From: Melitaea cinxia
Taxonomy: Eukaryota; Arthropoda; Insecta; Lepidoptera; Nymphalidae
Length of the DNA: 64,000 bases
Reading direction: 5' to 3'
Assembly (NCBI RefSeq): GCF_905220565.1
Contig: NC_059399.1
Span: 10,716,501 to 10,780,500, forward strand
The position numbers and the translations under genes are program-made. Positions 32,250 to 45,262 of this stretch are shown in pieces (position 1 is the first letter of the stretch; each line of letters begins with the position of its first letter). The notes under the pieces are model-generated. The model saw only the letters and a program-made list of their open reading frames with translations. It searched no databases and was not told where the DNA came from.

Positions 32250-32869
32250 CTAGAATAAAATAAAATACTGTTGTTGTTATTGATATCTAATTTTTAATAT
32301 AATATTCATACAGGTTAAAGCTTTATTGTACTATGTATGGACATACAAAATAAAAATAATTGATTTGACAAGAACTTTAAATACGTTTGCAATATGAGAA
32401 ATCCTAATTCGATAGAATTTGATAGTACTAGTTGGCGGAAAGCCAACAGCATGATGATTGGGAGGCATTTAAATTTGCTTTGTGAAGTTTTCAGAGCAAA
32501 CTGACTTCTATAGTTTTTAACGAAGAAATCATTTAGGTATATACTGTAAGAAATATTTCATATGGTACCTAAAGTAGTATTCAATAGAAAATTCATTTAA
32601 ATTAAACGATTGAAACAACTATATAAAACTAACAATTTTCTTCAATAAAAACCGAAAAACATAATACGATCAACATTGAAGAAACAATTTATATTATTTT
32701 GAAATAATTTATCTGCTTCGTTAAATTTTATTTTGTTAGGCCTTCATAAACGTGTAACATGTTGTTCTAAATTAAAGATACGCACAGGTATCCATCAAAT
32801 AAATTTAACCTGATTTGGGTTAAAAAATATTACCCAGTAAATACAAAACAAAAATATTAAAAGAGTTAC

Positions 32870-32990
32870 CTTATTTTTCAAAGAAAACTGTTTATACCGC
32901 ACAAGACACTTTGGTAATAATTTGTGTTTTTTCTTAAATTCAATTTTCAATTGTCTGAGACGTTGCTTTGCTAAAGACTGCGAGTAAACT
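32870..32990 (-). promoter_or_regulatory. Probable noncoding first exon and initiator
   Basis: On the minus strand, TCAGTT (32992-32987) matches the arthropod initiator with A at 32990. The segment then runs through mixed-composition sequence to AAATAAG followed by GTAACT (donor at 32869-32868). No long ORF lies in it. Upstream (32993-33080) the sequence is unusually GC-rich, with GCGCGC and CGTCCGGAGC, as expected of a promoter. No TATA box stands out. Confidence 0.5.
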
Positions 32991-33599
32991 GATGAAGCGC
33001 GCTGTGTCGTTTTGTTTCGTCCGGAGCTTTGCGTGGGTGTTGGTATGTGTGTTTGTTATACATCTGCGTCTCGGGGTTGGCCAAAATATCTGATTTATCC
33101 CTTGTAATTATTATTCCAAACTAATAAATCCCGATTTTGATAATTCAGTAAAATATGTAATGCAATGTTCTATAAAATACTTATATGATTGAACTTTTTT
33201 TTGTTTTATATATTAAAAGTAGTGAAATTAATTTGTCTTTTGAATAATATTTATGTAATTAATTCGCATTTAACCAGCTTCGTATTAGTTACGCTATTCG
33301 AGGAACTTTTGTAAATTAAACAAACGACTCATAAGCATATTCCAACAAACCTATGTGCTATATTATATAATGGTATTATATAATGGCTACAGAAAATATT
33401 TCTTTTACTAATATCTCCTGATATAAAATAATAATTAATAGTCCATGCAGCCTTTTTTTCGTTTAGTTTCATAATATTTGTGTAGAAAATTTATATATTG
33501 CACAACATTGGCTATGTTGTTCATATATACGCATATATGAGTCAATAATATGTATATTTATAGATACAGTGCTCAAAAATGTTCCTAAAATAAATGAAA

Positions 33600-33748
33600 T
33601 TGGAATGTTAAAGGGTGAAGACAAGCATCCGAAAAAGACCTTTACAAATGAGACCAATAAGCTTGCAGTGCACTGCCCGCGCTGGAAATAGATGGCATGC
33701 GTCAGGAGACGAAGACCGTGTGATGACTCTCCAATGGCGGGGGCGATA
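33600..33748 (+). other. Possible first exon on the plus strand, or signal-peptide ORF on the minus strand
   Basis: A GC-elevated patch ends at a strong donor on the plus strand (AAAC followed by GTGAGT, near 33748). It would be divergent from the minus-strand promoter at 33 kb. The same patch is open on the minus strand from an ATG at 33768, with a signal-peptide-like start (MILLLTFIAPAIG, then ESSHGLRLLTHAIYFQRGQC), but that frame soon becomes AT-rich noise. Neither reading is proven. Confidence 0.25.
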
Positions 33749-33799
33749 AACGTGAGTAATAATATCATTGCCAAAGCTTTCCCGTGACTCAGCTGACAT

Positions 33800-36700
33800 C
33801 AGGATTGATTCGAAGAAATATTTATGATGACTTTAAATATTTTTTTATGTTTTGACTGTTTTTATTTATTTAATAAAATTATATGCTTCTTATAAGGTGT
33901 TGTTTAGATATCACTTTATTGTTGTATTTTTAAGGTACCTTTAAAACAGTAATTTTCGCATAATATTAATTATTATGATCGCTATAACATCATATAGTTC
34001 AATTTAATGGCAGGATCTAAAACAAAGGTCTCTGTATGTTTTATACGCACCAAGAAATTTAAGTAATAAATAATAAAGGTGTAACCAGCACAAAACAATC
34101 ATAGATCGAATATAATAAAACAAATTAAATTTTTGAATTGTACACGAATATGGCTTGTGTTTCATATTGACTTATTGTTCTTAAATATCAAGTGGAAAAA
34201 GACAGAAACATTGTATAAATACATTGTGCCTACACGATATTATAATATTATATTTTAAGGCAATAATTACGTAATTATACGATAAATTATGATAAATAAG
34301 ATAACATTATCGTATGAAAATACAGGCTACACCTAACGAACAAACAATCAACTCTGTCGTAAGCTTTATTGATTTCAGAACGGATTACAAAACTTTTGAA
34401 GAGACTACGGCACAGGCTACAACCTTATGACATAATTTATCACGTTTAATCCCGGGTAATTAAAAGGCAAAAATAAAGAAGAAAATAAGGGTGACAGGAC
34501 TGTGTAACAAATATATGTAAGAAAATATATAGTTTTCAATGTCAGACGTGAACAGGAATATCGTCCGAAAAAATTATCGTACAATAAAGGTAAATAGGTC
34601 AGGGAAATTTTTATTTAAATATATCAAAATCAACGTATCATAGTCAACATAATTATTATGTAAAGGTGTAGGTATCTAGTTCATAGCTAGAACATATTTA
34701 AGTAAATAATTAGAAAAATAGACGAAACATAAAAAGAAAACTTACCAAAATGTGACCTATATTATATATAAAACACATAAATATTATACATACGATGTAA
34801 TAATTGTATTAGCATTTTATTACTTTTATAATGATAACATTTATGGTTTTTATCAAATTAGTCAAGTCAAACATTTTTTAAATAATTCATTAAAATATCT
34901 AAACTTAAGTGTTTTAAAATAGCGTGATTCTAACCCACTATTCTTCATTAAAACTGGTGTTTATAACTTTTCGTTGCATGTTTTTACCCAATTCTTCTCT
35001 TAGTTAAGGTACATACTTGAAAACAAAAATACATTTTGATAAAGAAAGTTTTTATTTACGTATAGGCGCAATAGTATTATCAAATAATAAAAGTTACCTG
35101 TTATCCTTCAAGTAATTAAAATTAAAAGTAAAAAAACTTAACGCTAAAAGGAATAACAATTTTACTTTAAAAATTGTGCTATCAAATATGTATAGCGTCA
35201 TCACACAATTTATATAATATAAAAAAAGCTTATAATGAGATTCACCTTTCACGTTAAACAAGCAAAGAAACCATTAAATAACTTAATCGAATTGATTGAA
35301 TTGTAATACGAGTACTTGAATCGCGCGATTTATTATTATTGTTGATTAAAATTTCGCAGTATATGAATTTATGTTATATTTAAATTTAATTAGTATTTTT
35401 TATTCTTTTAAACTTTTTAAATATCACAATTTCATCACAGAAAGTTTTAGTGAATATTTAAATCTTGCCAACGGTCGTCGAGATGTACGATAATATCTCC
35501 AACTTCTTGGAAGTATTTAATTATAACTCGTAATATATAAAATCTATCGCCATATATAAATCTCAATCTCCGTGTCATATATAAAATAATATTACAAACA
35601 TACCTATATGATATAATCCAATAGCTATATGATGCAAAAATTAATATATATACTACATGCTGTTTTTATTAACGTTTTTCCTCCCTGGATTGAACGTACA
35701 AAAAAAAAATAGGAGTATAATAATTGCCGTCGGTAACATGTAGATATACAGTATGTACAGAAATATCTTGAGTATTATTATTTTGTTAATATTATTACAT
35801 AACCTGAGCCAACGGCTAATTAAAGATCTTTATGTTTTTTAATTCATGGTATATACAAAACTATGACCGACTAAAATTTCGCTGAAACGCTTATCTGTGC
35901 TATTCGATCAAATTGATTAGCGTTTTTAATATTACACGCAAAATTCAATATCTTTTCTTTAAAAATTATAGGCTGATGATTCCTGCAAATTGTAAATTAG
36001 TTGTGGCGTTTATTAATTACGTATCATAATAAAATTATTACTTGATTAAATTTTGTTAATTACTACGTGTTTAACACGTAGAACCTAAATTATTTTAAAC
36101 TTTAAAATCACGCTAATCTCGTACATTAAAAGTTATCTAAATGCTTTTAATGCATAGTTGTAGCCAATTTTTAAAACAGCCGGTTACTTGGATCGGCTTT
36201 CCATTGAACAGTAGCAATACCATTCAACTGAACGCCTAATATCGATTGCTCGACAGAGGTCGCTCAGTGGCTAAAAACCATACTGGTTGAAAGTTACGGC
36301 GGCTTTTATTAGCCATGATGTGAAATATTTTCGATGCTATACCAAATCATTTTCATATAACCTTTACCTTATGTCCACCCTCAAGTACGACACTACGTGT
36401 TTTTTTTAAATATTATCAACATTATTTCACTGTCCCGTTATCTCAAAACATTATGAGTATATCGTGATTAATTATGATACAACTGTGGTATACTCAACAC
36501 ATTCAGTTAAAGGAAAAGCTAACAAACTACAAGAAACATATAATTATGTCCTAGGTTTACTCGGCAGTCACTGGACTGTCAATTTTAAGTCACTTATGTA
36601 ATAATCGCATGTAAGGTAAACATAATGCAAGATATTTCAAAAAAGCATGTGCAATTTAAGGCCCTTTTATACTACAATAATATTTAAAAAAAAATATTCA

Positions 36701-37185
36701 ATAATAATAATAAAAAATCGAAATTACTTATCGATCCCTGATTTTCTATTGTGACACGCTTGTAATAACAGGATTGTGCCTCGGGTCGTGCTAATAGGCG
36801 TAAATATAATATAAGGGCCTCGGGGAAAAATTTATGTTTCCGCTATTTCCAATACAAGAACATGTACCGCGGGGAAACAGACCTGTTTCATTATTAAAAC
36901 AGCTGTCAAACAAGCTTACTGCAGCAAAACACAACAGTCACAACTGAAACTGTTAAGTCTGAAATACGAATGTTATCCTATTTGGAAACTCTAATTTTGT
37001 ATAATGACGGACTCGTGATATTCTACCAGTAACTACTATGTTCATAATTACATAATTATTTTGAAAATTTTTATAAGAAGTATTTTTTGTGGGTAATTTA
37101 GTAATTCATAATGAATCAAAAATTATTGATAATTTTTGATTCCTTTAAAATTAAATATATTGATGGCACTGTTCGAGTCTTTCTT
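33800..37185. other. Long AT-rich stretch, no gene recognised
   Basis: Around 36170-36310 composition is slightly more balanced (GGATCGGCTTTCCATTGAAC), without a credible frame. A CCTCGGGTCGTGC patch lies at about 36778. The rest is plain A/T-rich sequence, probably intron or spacer upstream of the 33 kb promoter. Confidence 0.5.
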
Positions 37186-37243
37186 TACATACATGGAGAA
37201 TGAAGCCTATGCCCAGCAGTGGGATGTTACAGGCAGAATCGTG
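37186..37243 (+). repeat. Family C SINE 3' fragment
   Basis: ACATGGAGAATGAAGCCTAT, GCCCAGCAGTGGGATGTTAC, AGGCAGAATCG: the tail only, beginning inside the CTACATGGGGAAAGAGGCC block of the family. Confidence 0.7.
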
Positions 37244-37518
37244 AATCGTGATTGTTACCAGACCTGTCACAAAATAGCGTGGTTTAATAAATTTCATACA
37301 TATTTTATACTCATATTCATAAATAGTTTTTAAGGTGCGATGAATTATTCAACATTTTCGAATTTTGGGACGATATGCATTAGTTTCAATATTTATATCG
37401 TGTCGCAGTGAAATGGCGAACAATTTTCGTTTCGATTTAGGTGTTTATTAACATAAATGATTTAAATTTAATAAACGTAACGCTTAATATATTTAGAAGA
37501 ATGGATTAATTAAAATAA
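37244..37518. other. AT-rich spacer between two SINE fragments
   Basis: Nothing recognised between the two family C fragments. Confidence 0.6.
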
Positions 37519-37536
37519 AATTAGGAATTTGTTTTG

Positions 37537-37765
37537 TTTGTTTTGTTTGTGCAGTCCCTGTGGGTCTTCCCCACCGTGCCTCGGAGAACACGTTAAGCCG
37601 TCGGTCCCGGTTGTTATTATGTACACCTGATAGCGCTTCTTACACATAGTAGGGAATATATCCGCCAACCCGCATTGGAGCAGCGTGGTGGATTAAGCTC
37701 TGATCCTTCTTCTACATGGGGAAAGAGGCCTATGCCCAGTAGTGGGATATTACAGGCTGAAGCGT
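37537..37765 (+). repeat. Family C SINE, 5'-truncated
   Basis: It lacks the tRNA head and starts at TTTGTGCAGTCCCTGTGGGT. The tail GCCTATGCCCAGTAGTGGGA, TATTACAGGCTGAAGCG is intact. Imperfect flanks AATTAGGAATTTGTTTTG (37519-37536) and AATTAGGGATTCTTTGTTTT (from 37766) look like an aged target duplication. Confidence 0.75.
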
Positions 37766-37920
37766 AATTAGGGATTCTTTGTTTTATTTTATTGTACTTA
37801 TCTTATTACTGAATTTTTATCTCTATCTGTATTATTGGAATACAAATCATTAAGATAATAGAACCTTTATAATATAGATCAACTTCTTTATGCCTTATGT
37901 CCCGACGATCGTAACATATA

Positions 37921-38247
37921 TCATTACAGCCTATACATCCACTGCTGGACATAGGCCTCCACAAGTTTGCGCCAAAAATAACGTGAACTCATGTGTTTTG
38001 CCCATAGTCACCACGCCGGGCAGGCGGGTTGGTGACCGCAGTACTGGCCTTTTCGCACTGAAGACGCTGTTGCCCGTCTTCGGCCTGTGTATTTCAAAGC
38101 CAGCAGTTAGATGGTTCTCCCGCCACCGGTCGGCTTTTTAAGTTCCAACGTGGTAGCGGAATTGTGTTATCGCTTAGTCGCCTCTTACGACACCCACGCG
38201 AAGAGAGGGGGTGGCTATATTCTTTAGTACCGTAGCCACACAGTACC
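37921..38247 (-). repeat. Family B SINE-like repeat, full length
   Basis: Tail at the left (TCATTACAGCCTATACATCC, GGACATAGGCCTCCACAAGT), head at the right (AGTACCGTAGCCACACAGTA). Nearly colinear with the 18975 copy. The tail microsatellite is reduced to a single repeat. Confidence 0.75.
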
Positions 38248-38792
38248 GCAACATATATAGTAATATTAAAATTGTAAGAAGTACGACGTAATTCAGTTAT
38301 GTAATCTTACCACATCCGATAAAATGTGACATCACAACACTAACGTGTACAAGTCAAATACAAAATGTCAATATCGATGGCTTGGCGAATAGAACTCTGA
38401 CGCAGTAATTCCGTCACATTTATTACACGAAATGTGAATAATGTGATTGTCTAAACCGCAAGGATAATTACATGATAAAAATGACGTATAAGTTGACTAA
38501 CTTTACTGACTTTCCTGACGCATGATTAATTTTCTTCATAATTATAACACATTAGCAATATACTGGACTGAGCAATTTTGATTGTTCCGTTTTCTCTCTT
38601 TAAATACTCATATAACCTACGAACGTATATTCTACTAGCAAAAGAATTCTTAAAATTGGAAAAATAGTTTGTAAGTTCATCCGATATAGAAAAAAAAAAC
38701 AGAAAACGAATATTTCCTGTTTATGCTATTAGAAGATTAAATAATTTTAACATCAATATAAACGAGAGTCTATTAATGTACTAAATTATTAT
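38248..38792. other. AT-rich spacer, nothing recognised
   Basis: No gene or repeat was recognised. Confidence 0.55.
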
Positions 38793-38993
38793 ATACTAGC
38801 ATCCCGCCTCGGCTTCGCATGGGTATTAAACAAAAATTCAATATAATAATATAATATAGCCAATGTCACCCGAGGATAGTGTAGCTTCCCAACTGTAAAA
38901 GAATTTTTCAAATCGGTTCAGTAGTTTCGGAGCCTATTCAATGCAAACAAACAAACAATCAAATCTGACCTCTTTATAGTATTAGTATGGATA
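38793..38993 (+). mobile_element. Helitron-like or RTE-linked repeat (family G head)
   Basis: ACTAGCATCCCGCCTCGGCT head, GCCAATGTCACCCGAGGATA, TTCAAATCGGTTCAGTAGTT, and end CTCTTTATAGTATTAGTATG. The head is the family G block, while the body belongs to a different subfamily from 26537. Noncoding. Confidence 0.6.
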
Positions 38994-40570
38994 AAAATTG
39001 ATCAAAATACAATTAACCAGCATTTAAAGTCACTGAAGTCTTCCTAAATTATTACTCGTATAATTTTTACATAGGTACTACAATAATTTAAACTTACCAT
39101 TACAATATACATATATAGTTTTATGTCAATAGTTTTACCTTATCTAATGTATAAGTTAAATTCAGTCCGTGCATAGGTTAAATAAGTTTCTAACCAAAAT
39201 CAAAGACTTGGAAATTTGCTTTATGATTAGGAACATGAGAAACAAAGCTCTGAAGTAGGTACTATAATATATCTACGACGTAATGTACGTTCAACAGTTT
39301 CAAGACCATTGCAATACAGACTAGATGAAATTGTATGCATATAATATAATTTTGTAATAAATAATAGTTAAAATCTGGTTAATGATTGCAAATGTCTAAT
39401 TATATTTTTAGTGTGTGTATACTGAATAAATATTTACACCCAATTAAAATATTATAGCGTCGCTCAATTAACCAAATTAATTTTTACAGTATATATACTA
39501 TATGTGTAATGAAAGATAGACTATATGTATAAATGAAATGACGTTTGTTATTATCACGAAAAGTAAAGAAAGGTTACACCGATTTGGTTTATTTCGAAAT
39601 ATTTGTAAAAGTTAAGGTGGTTCACAATATCAAGAAATTGCAAGAAAAACTCTAAAAGCAACAATTTTATTTTCCCATACGTTCGTACTTGTCAAACGGG
39701 GTGCATTCAGAAATTGTAAATTGGCATGTAGTTGTTACATATATATATATATATTTTTTTTTTTTTTGCGGAGAATGTTTTTGCTTATGTTTTTTTTCTT
39801 TTTTTGCTAAGGTTTAGTTACCTGTTTATTTTTTACTCATTATATCATTCTGAGGCGCTACAAAGTTCGCCGGGTCAGTTAATGATATAATAAAATAATT
39901 AGTTATTAACATGTTGCGATCAGCATAATTATACATCGTTATAATGTTTGATGTTTAATTTGTGTAGAATCTATATTTATACTACCAATTAAATCAAAGT
40001 TCTACGTAAATTATTAATACGATTAATTGTTTATCTTAAATATCAGAAAACCTTAATCTGTTTTCAACATTTAATGGCAGTAGTCGTAATTACAAAAGAT
40101 AAAACATTCTATATAAGTACACAGCCACGTACAGATTAATGAGAAATATACATACTCGTACATCTAGATGTGGCTGAACTTTTAACAAACAACGGACTGA
40201 TTACTATTATATATTGGTATCATTGCATGGAATCTGAATGGATGAGATTTCTATCGGACGACAGAGCTTTTTTCGGACAGCACGTCTGTCTGATCTGTAT
40301 TTGACGTATAAATAACCTATTTATGTACCTACGTATATATAACTGCACACATGCTTGCACTTAGTTTGTTTCAAAAAGACTATAGCAGCGGGTATGAAAA
40401 GCGTTTGTATATTAACAAAAAAATTAAGTAATATAAAAAAATTATATTAATTTCAAAATCAGTTGTTATTATATATATGTGAACTAATATAATAAATAGG
40501 TCGGAGAAAGTCTTTTTCGTATTTTCGTATTTTTTCAATAAAATTTTTTTGGTTATATTGTTGCTTGCTG
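38994..40570. other. AT-rich spacer with a repeat end at 39.86 kb
   Basis: GCTACAAAGTTCGCCGGGTC (39858-39877) is the usual reversed head of a lepidopteran repeat (CTGACCCGGCGAACTTTG). An AT/T-run precedes it (39739-39768). No gene is seen. Confidence 0.45.
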
Positions 40571-40746
40571 GCGGGCAGCAGCGTCTTCGGTGCGACAATG
40601 CCAGCCCTGCGGTCACCAACCCGGCTGCCCAGCAGGGTGACTATGGGCAACACACATGAATTCACGGCATTTTTAGCGCGAACTTGTGGAGGTCTATGTC
40701 CAGCAGTGGATTGTATTAGGCTGAAATGATGATGATGATGATGATG
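40571..40746 (+). repeat. Family B repeat, 5'-truncated
   Basis: Starts at GCGGGCAGCAGCGTCTTCGG and runs to GAAATGATGATGATGATGAT. The second half of the family is intact, the head is missing. Confidence 0.75.
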
Positions 40747-42410
40747 TAGCTTACTGGCAGGTTTTCATAGCATGAAAAGGTGACATTTTAAAATGAAATT
40801 AAAACGTAAAATACCATTTTTCATTTGTTTTTCCGTCTGCCAAAATGGGTGAATCCAACGAAGAAGTTTGGTACATTTATAATGTTTGCCATAAAAGCTT
40901 TACTTAAAAAAAGTGTGTGAAAAAAGATAAAAGCATCACGACAACGTTTGACTTTAGCCACTCAACAAAAATTGAGAGAGTTTGAGTAAGAGAGTTGAAC
41001 TGGAAGTCATATTGCATCCACATATAGCCCCTATCATGCACACTTAGATTTTCATCTGTTTCAGTCTCTTCAGAATTCGTTATAGGTAGTGTAAAGTTAA
41101 CATTAAGAGAGGTCTGTCAAAACTAGTTGACGCGGTTTTTTAATGAGACGTCCCAATATTTCTATAGCAACGGAATCCTGTCACTACCTACGAAAAAACG
41201 GCAAGCTATCGACTCAAATGTTACATGTATATATATATATATATATATATAAATTTATTTAAATTAATTTTGTAAAATCACACCTTGACCCGACCTAATA
41301 TTTCCATACTCGTCCTCAAGTTATAATTAATTATAACTTGTCGTTTCCTGTAACATCGTTCGAGCTGAGTTAGAACTTTAGATTAAAGAAAAGTCATGTG
41401 TTGAGATTTATAAGAACACACTTCCTTTAAAACGATAAAAGTCCGAATAAAATTGTAGTCCTACTATAGTATTTTTTGAAAATTATCTTTTTCCGTCTTT
41501 ACAACGTTACGGATTTGCGTAGGTTTTCTAAAATACTAATAGTTAAATTTTACTTATACCTACCCCGTAAAACTATGCGCTAAAATGAACATTGGTAAAC
41601 AAAAGTTATATGTATGAGCATGTCTGCTCGTAATAATGTACATGTTATTTCTTAGCGGTACCTATAACAACTGATTTACGTACGAAGGTTGACCTTTCAG
41701 TACCTTAGAACTTTGGCCTCGCTGTTAATGTATACTACGTAGTAACACACGCGAAGGCAGCGGTTTCCGTCTTTCTTGATACCTATCTACCAGTACTGGG
41801 TCAAAAGAGTCACAAAGTATGTAAAGTAAAACGCATCTTTTGAATACATTAGTAAGATATAATACTATTTAGTTTCATAAAAAAGGTGAATTTTTGTGTC
41901 TATTCGTTTCGGGCATAATACATTCAATTATAATCGGATATTTTAGTTTTATGGCTCACAGTTTATTGGAATAATTCACAACGATAACGAGGTAGATCGC
42001 TGTTAATTTCAAATTGATGTCTGTTGTCAGTAGGTACATTGACTTTGTCAGATTAATTAATGTAAATTTAGACTGAAATTTTACCTGGCCGTAAATTTTT
42101 GTTTATTTTATACATATTTACAATTCACAACTTAACAACTAAATATTAACAGATACTTTACTGGAATTCAGTTGAAAATTCAATTTAATCAAAAAATTTA
42201 CAATTTTTAAGTTATCTCATATTCAATTTTATTATTACTATTTATATCAAAAGAATCAATATTCTTGTTATTTATCTATTAATTAATGTTTAATTATAGA
42301 AAACGTACAAGTTAAAGGTATTAATAATAATAATATTATAGCAATAAGTATTATTCGAAAAAAAAAACACAACATTTTTTTTTCTTTTAACTCAGTCCGC
42401 TTTTTAACCG
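40747..42410. other. AT-rich spacer with a possible small inverted-repeat element
   Basis: TAGGTAGTG (41083-41091) and CACTACCTA (41182-41190) bracket GTTGACGCGGTTTTTTAATG and look like the ends of a short decayed element. An (AT)n run lies at about 41229-41251. No gene. Confidence 0.4.
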
Positions 42411-43009
42411 ACTTCCAAAAAAGGAGCAGGTTCTCAATTCGACTGTATTTTTTTTTTATGTATGTTACATCAGAACTTTTGACCGGGTGGTACGATTTCG
42501 ACAATTTTTTTTTAATCGAAAGGTTGTGTGTGTCATTTGGTCCCATTTAAATTTATTTGAGATCTAACAACTACTTTTCGAGTTATATCTAATAATGCGT
42601 TTTTACTTGACGCTTTTTTCGTCGACATACGTTGTATTATACCGCATAACTTTCTACTGGGTGTACCGATTTTGATAATTCTTTTTTCGTTGGAAAGTAA
42701 ATATCCCTAGTTTAGTACCATGATAAGGAAACCAGGATCTGATTATGGAATCCTAGAGAAATGGAGGGAATCTCTCGAAAATCCGCAATAACTTTTCACT
42801 GGGTGTACCGATTTTGATAATTTTTAATTTAGTCGAAAGCTGATGTTTATCATGTGGTCACATATACATTTTATTGAGATCTGATAACTACTTTTTGAGT
42901 AATCTTTGATAACGCGTAGTTACTTGACTATTTTTTCGTCGATCTACGTTGTATTACTATGATGTAACTGAAGTCGGTTTTTGTTTTCGTTTACGAGCAA
43001 ACACAATTA
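42411..43009 (-). mobile_element. Family E retroposon, full length
   Basis: Plus-strand start TTTTTAACCGACTTCCAAAA; all three internal modules in reverse; end TTTACGAGCAAACACAATTA. One of the most complete copies with 51441. No target duplication visible. Confidence 0.8.
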
Positions 43010-43995
43010 TATTTTTTTGTTGAACTATCAGTCTAACAATAGTAAGCAAACGTCAATCGGAATCTTTAATCACTCGACTCCATTCACCGCTGGGCACTTC
43101 AATTTATCAACGATCCTAAACTCACAGACGGTTTAGAACTTTTATGTGTAATCTTTTACTCTATGTATTTTTTACCATTTATCGAATGGGGAGTATTCTG
43201 AATAGCTTTTCGACTTGGTGTCACCGTCACTTCTTTATCACCTACGCCGCAGTATAAATTATCAATCTCGCTACTTATTTTATGCTATTATTATGTGTAC
43301 AGTTGTATAATGACCTTTTTTCCGAGGTGTTCCCGAGCGCTATAATTTTGGAGTTTCCAAGAATAAAGTGTTGATAACGTTAAAGATGTCCAAGAGTTGA
43401 TAGCCACTTAACAATAGGTCGAGTTATCATTAATATAAACCTTTCGTAAAAATGAACTAGACTACTACAGTCATCACGATCACACAGATCAAAGTTGCAT
43501 AATTACAAATACACGCACACAGAGCAACAAACCAAGGTGAGTTGAACAATCTATGGTTGAAGCGGTTTTGTTGAACTAATTGGATGTCTAAAGCAATTAG
43601 GTGTCGGAGGAGTTCAACCAAAGTATTAAATGACACATCCTAAACACTGGATAAATTTGAGAAGATTCAAAAAGATACATGAATATTGAAGAATGAAATA
43701 TTTAAAAAAAAATTGGTTAAAGTGACTTGTGTAGTTAAAAACAGCGTTTATTTATTGTTTTAATCTATATATATAGATTTTTATAAAATAATATTTAAAC
43801 CATTTTATGGATATCTTAATTTTCTTTTAGCCATTTGATTGTGCTTTGTATTAGTGGCTCGTGAGCTTTTTATTAGTTCATCAAGATATTATGTGTGATA
43901 GTTAATAATCATGTAATAATCATGTAATAATCAGGTAATAATCATGTAGATAACAACTGTTTATATATTATTTTTCTATTAACATAGGCCGCAGT
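43010..43995. other. Spacer with an 11-bp tandem repeat
   Basis: TAATAATCATG is repeated four times at 43903-43946 (third unit with CAGG). CACCGCTGGGCACTTCAATT near 43086 is less AT-rich but shows no usable frame. Confidence 0.5.
43903..43946. repeat. Minisatellite, 4 x 11 bp
   Basis: Four head-to-tail units of TAATAATCATG with one variant unit. Confidence 0.9.
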
Positions 43996-44243
43996 GGGAA
44001 ATATCTTGTTCAGAATTTGGCCTTTAACAGCCCGACCTTACAGAAGATTACAGCTAAATAATCTCTCAAGTAATGTTGTGGCCTGTGGCGAGTAAGGGAG
44101 CCAGAGGTCCTGTGAGGGTCAGGAGTACAGTTAGAAACTGCTTGTTGATCTTGGCATTGCAGGCATTCTTCGCCTACGACATCTGCTTACCACCAGATCT
44201 TACGCTTGTTCGCTACCTTTGTAATATAAAAGTAAAAAAAAAA
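43996..44243 (+). repeat. Family A retroposon, diverged full-length copy
   Basis: Begins ATATCTTGTTCAGAATTTGG, then GCCCGACCTTACAGAAGATT, AGGTCCTGTGAGGGTCAGGA, TCTGCTTACCACCAGATCTT and an A-run. Sense is the plus strand. More diverged than the copies just downstream. Confidence 0.7.
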
Positions 44244-44976
44244 TGTTGAGTATAGAGCAGATATTAGTATTTGGCATCTAAGGCACAGATAAAAATCAAC
44301 CTACCAAGGTGAAATATGGCGTGTCAAATACGATTTGAAGTTTCAATGCTATGATTGATACTACGAAATTATTTGCTGTGTAATATTTCGAAATGGCAAC
44401 TTCAAGGTCACTCACGCACGGTATACCTATAAACCTTTGATATACCTATCCAAAATGTGAAAATAATTTTGTCTGTAATGGCGATGACGGAAAACATTAT
44501 GTAAGATTACGTACCATCAGATTTTGGAAGAAATTTTATGATAAGTGTATTCGCAACTAGCTGCCTAGTAGAGAGATTGATAATACTTTAAGCTTCTTCT
44601 TCTAGGTTATAGATGCGTCGTAACTACTCTTTCTGAGGGTAAAAAGGATATGCTCAGCTGTAGAATGCTTACAAATTGTTATTATTATTACAATTTGTTA
44701 TTATATTATTAAAATGTTACAGTAACATCCACACGTAAATACTTCATTGCTTACGTAATTTTAACTTTTGTACAATACAGTAAGAATCTGTATTTTTCCA
44801 CATCTTTGGCGTAGAGCTCTTTTGTAAATAAAACAAAATATCGTAGCTTAATCCTCCATACCAGGTACAGCACGGATTGAAGAACATAGTTACATCATAA
44901 TAATAAAATATTTTATATAAAAGGAATAGTATTTCATGAAACTCAGAAGCTATTCAAAATAAATTAAGAAAAAAAC
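44244..44976. other. AT-rich spacer
   Basis: A short inverted repeat ACAAATTGT/ACAATTTGT lies at about 44670-44697; nothing else. Confidence 0.55.
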
Positions 44977-45262
44977 TTTTTTTTTAAATACAACTAGGTC
45001 GGCAAAAAAGCTTACGGCGTCAGGTACGCGATTACCATAACTATATATACTTACACTTATACACTTGCAACACCAAAAGCATAGCAAACGCTTGCCAAAC
45101 TACCCCCAATCCCCTCCAAAGGCTCTGGTTACCTTACTCATCACCAGGAACACAATGCTGCTGAAAACAATATTATTTCGGCTGTGATCAGTATTATTAA
45201 GGTCGAGGTACTTTCCCAGTCGGGCTGCTCAAGATTTTGAACAGGATATAGTGCTGTGACCT
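44977..45262 (-). repeat. Family A retroposon, full length
   Basis: T-run, then ACAACTAGGTCGGCAAAAAA, CACCAAAAGCATAGCAAACG, CCCAATCCCCTCCAAAGGCT and the outer GAACAGGATATAGTGCTGTG block. In opposite orientation to the 43996 copy, 0.7 kb away. Confidence 0.75.

Noticed and set aside
40571..40746. Repeated GATGATGATGATG blocks considered as a CRISPR-like or satellite array
   Set aside because: They are short microsatellite tails of RTE-type elements, with no spaced repeat structure.
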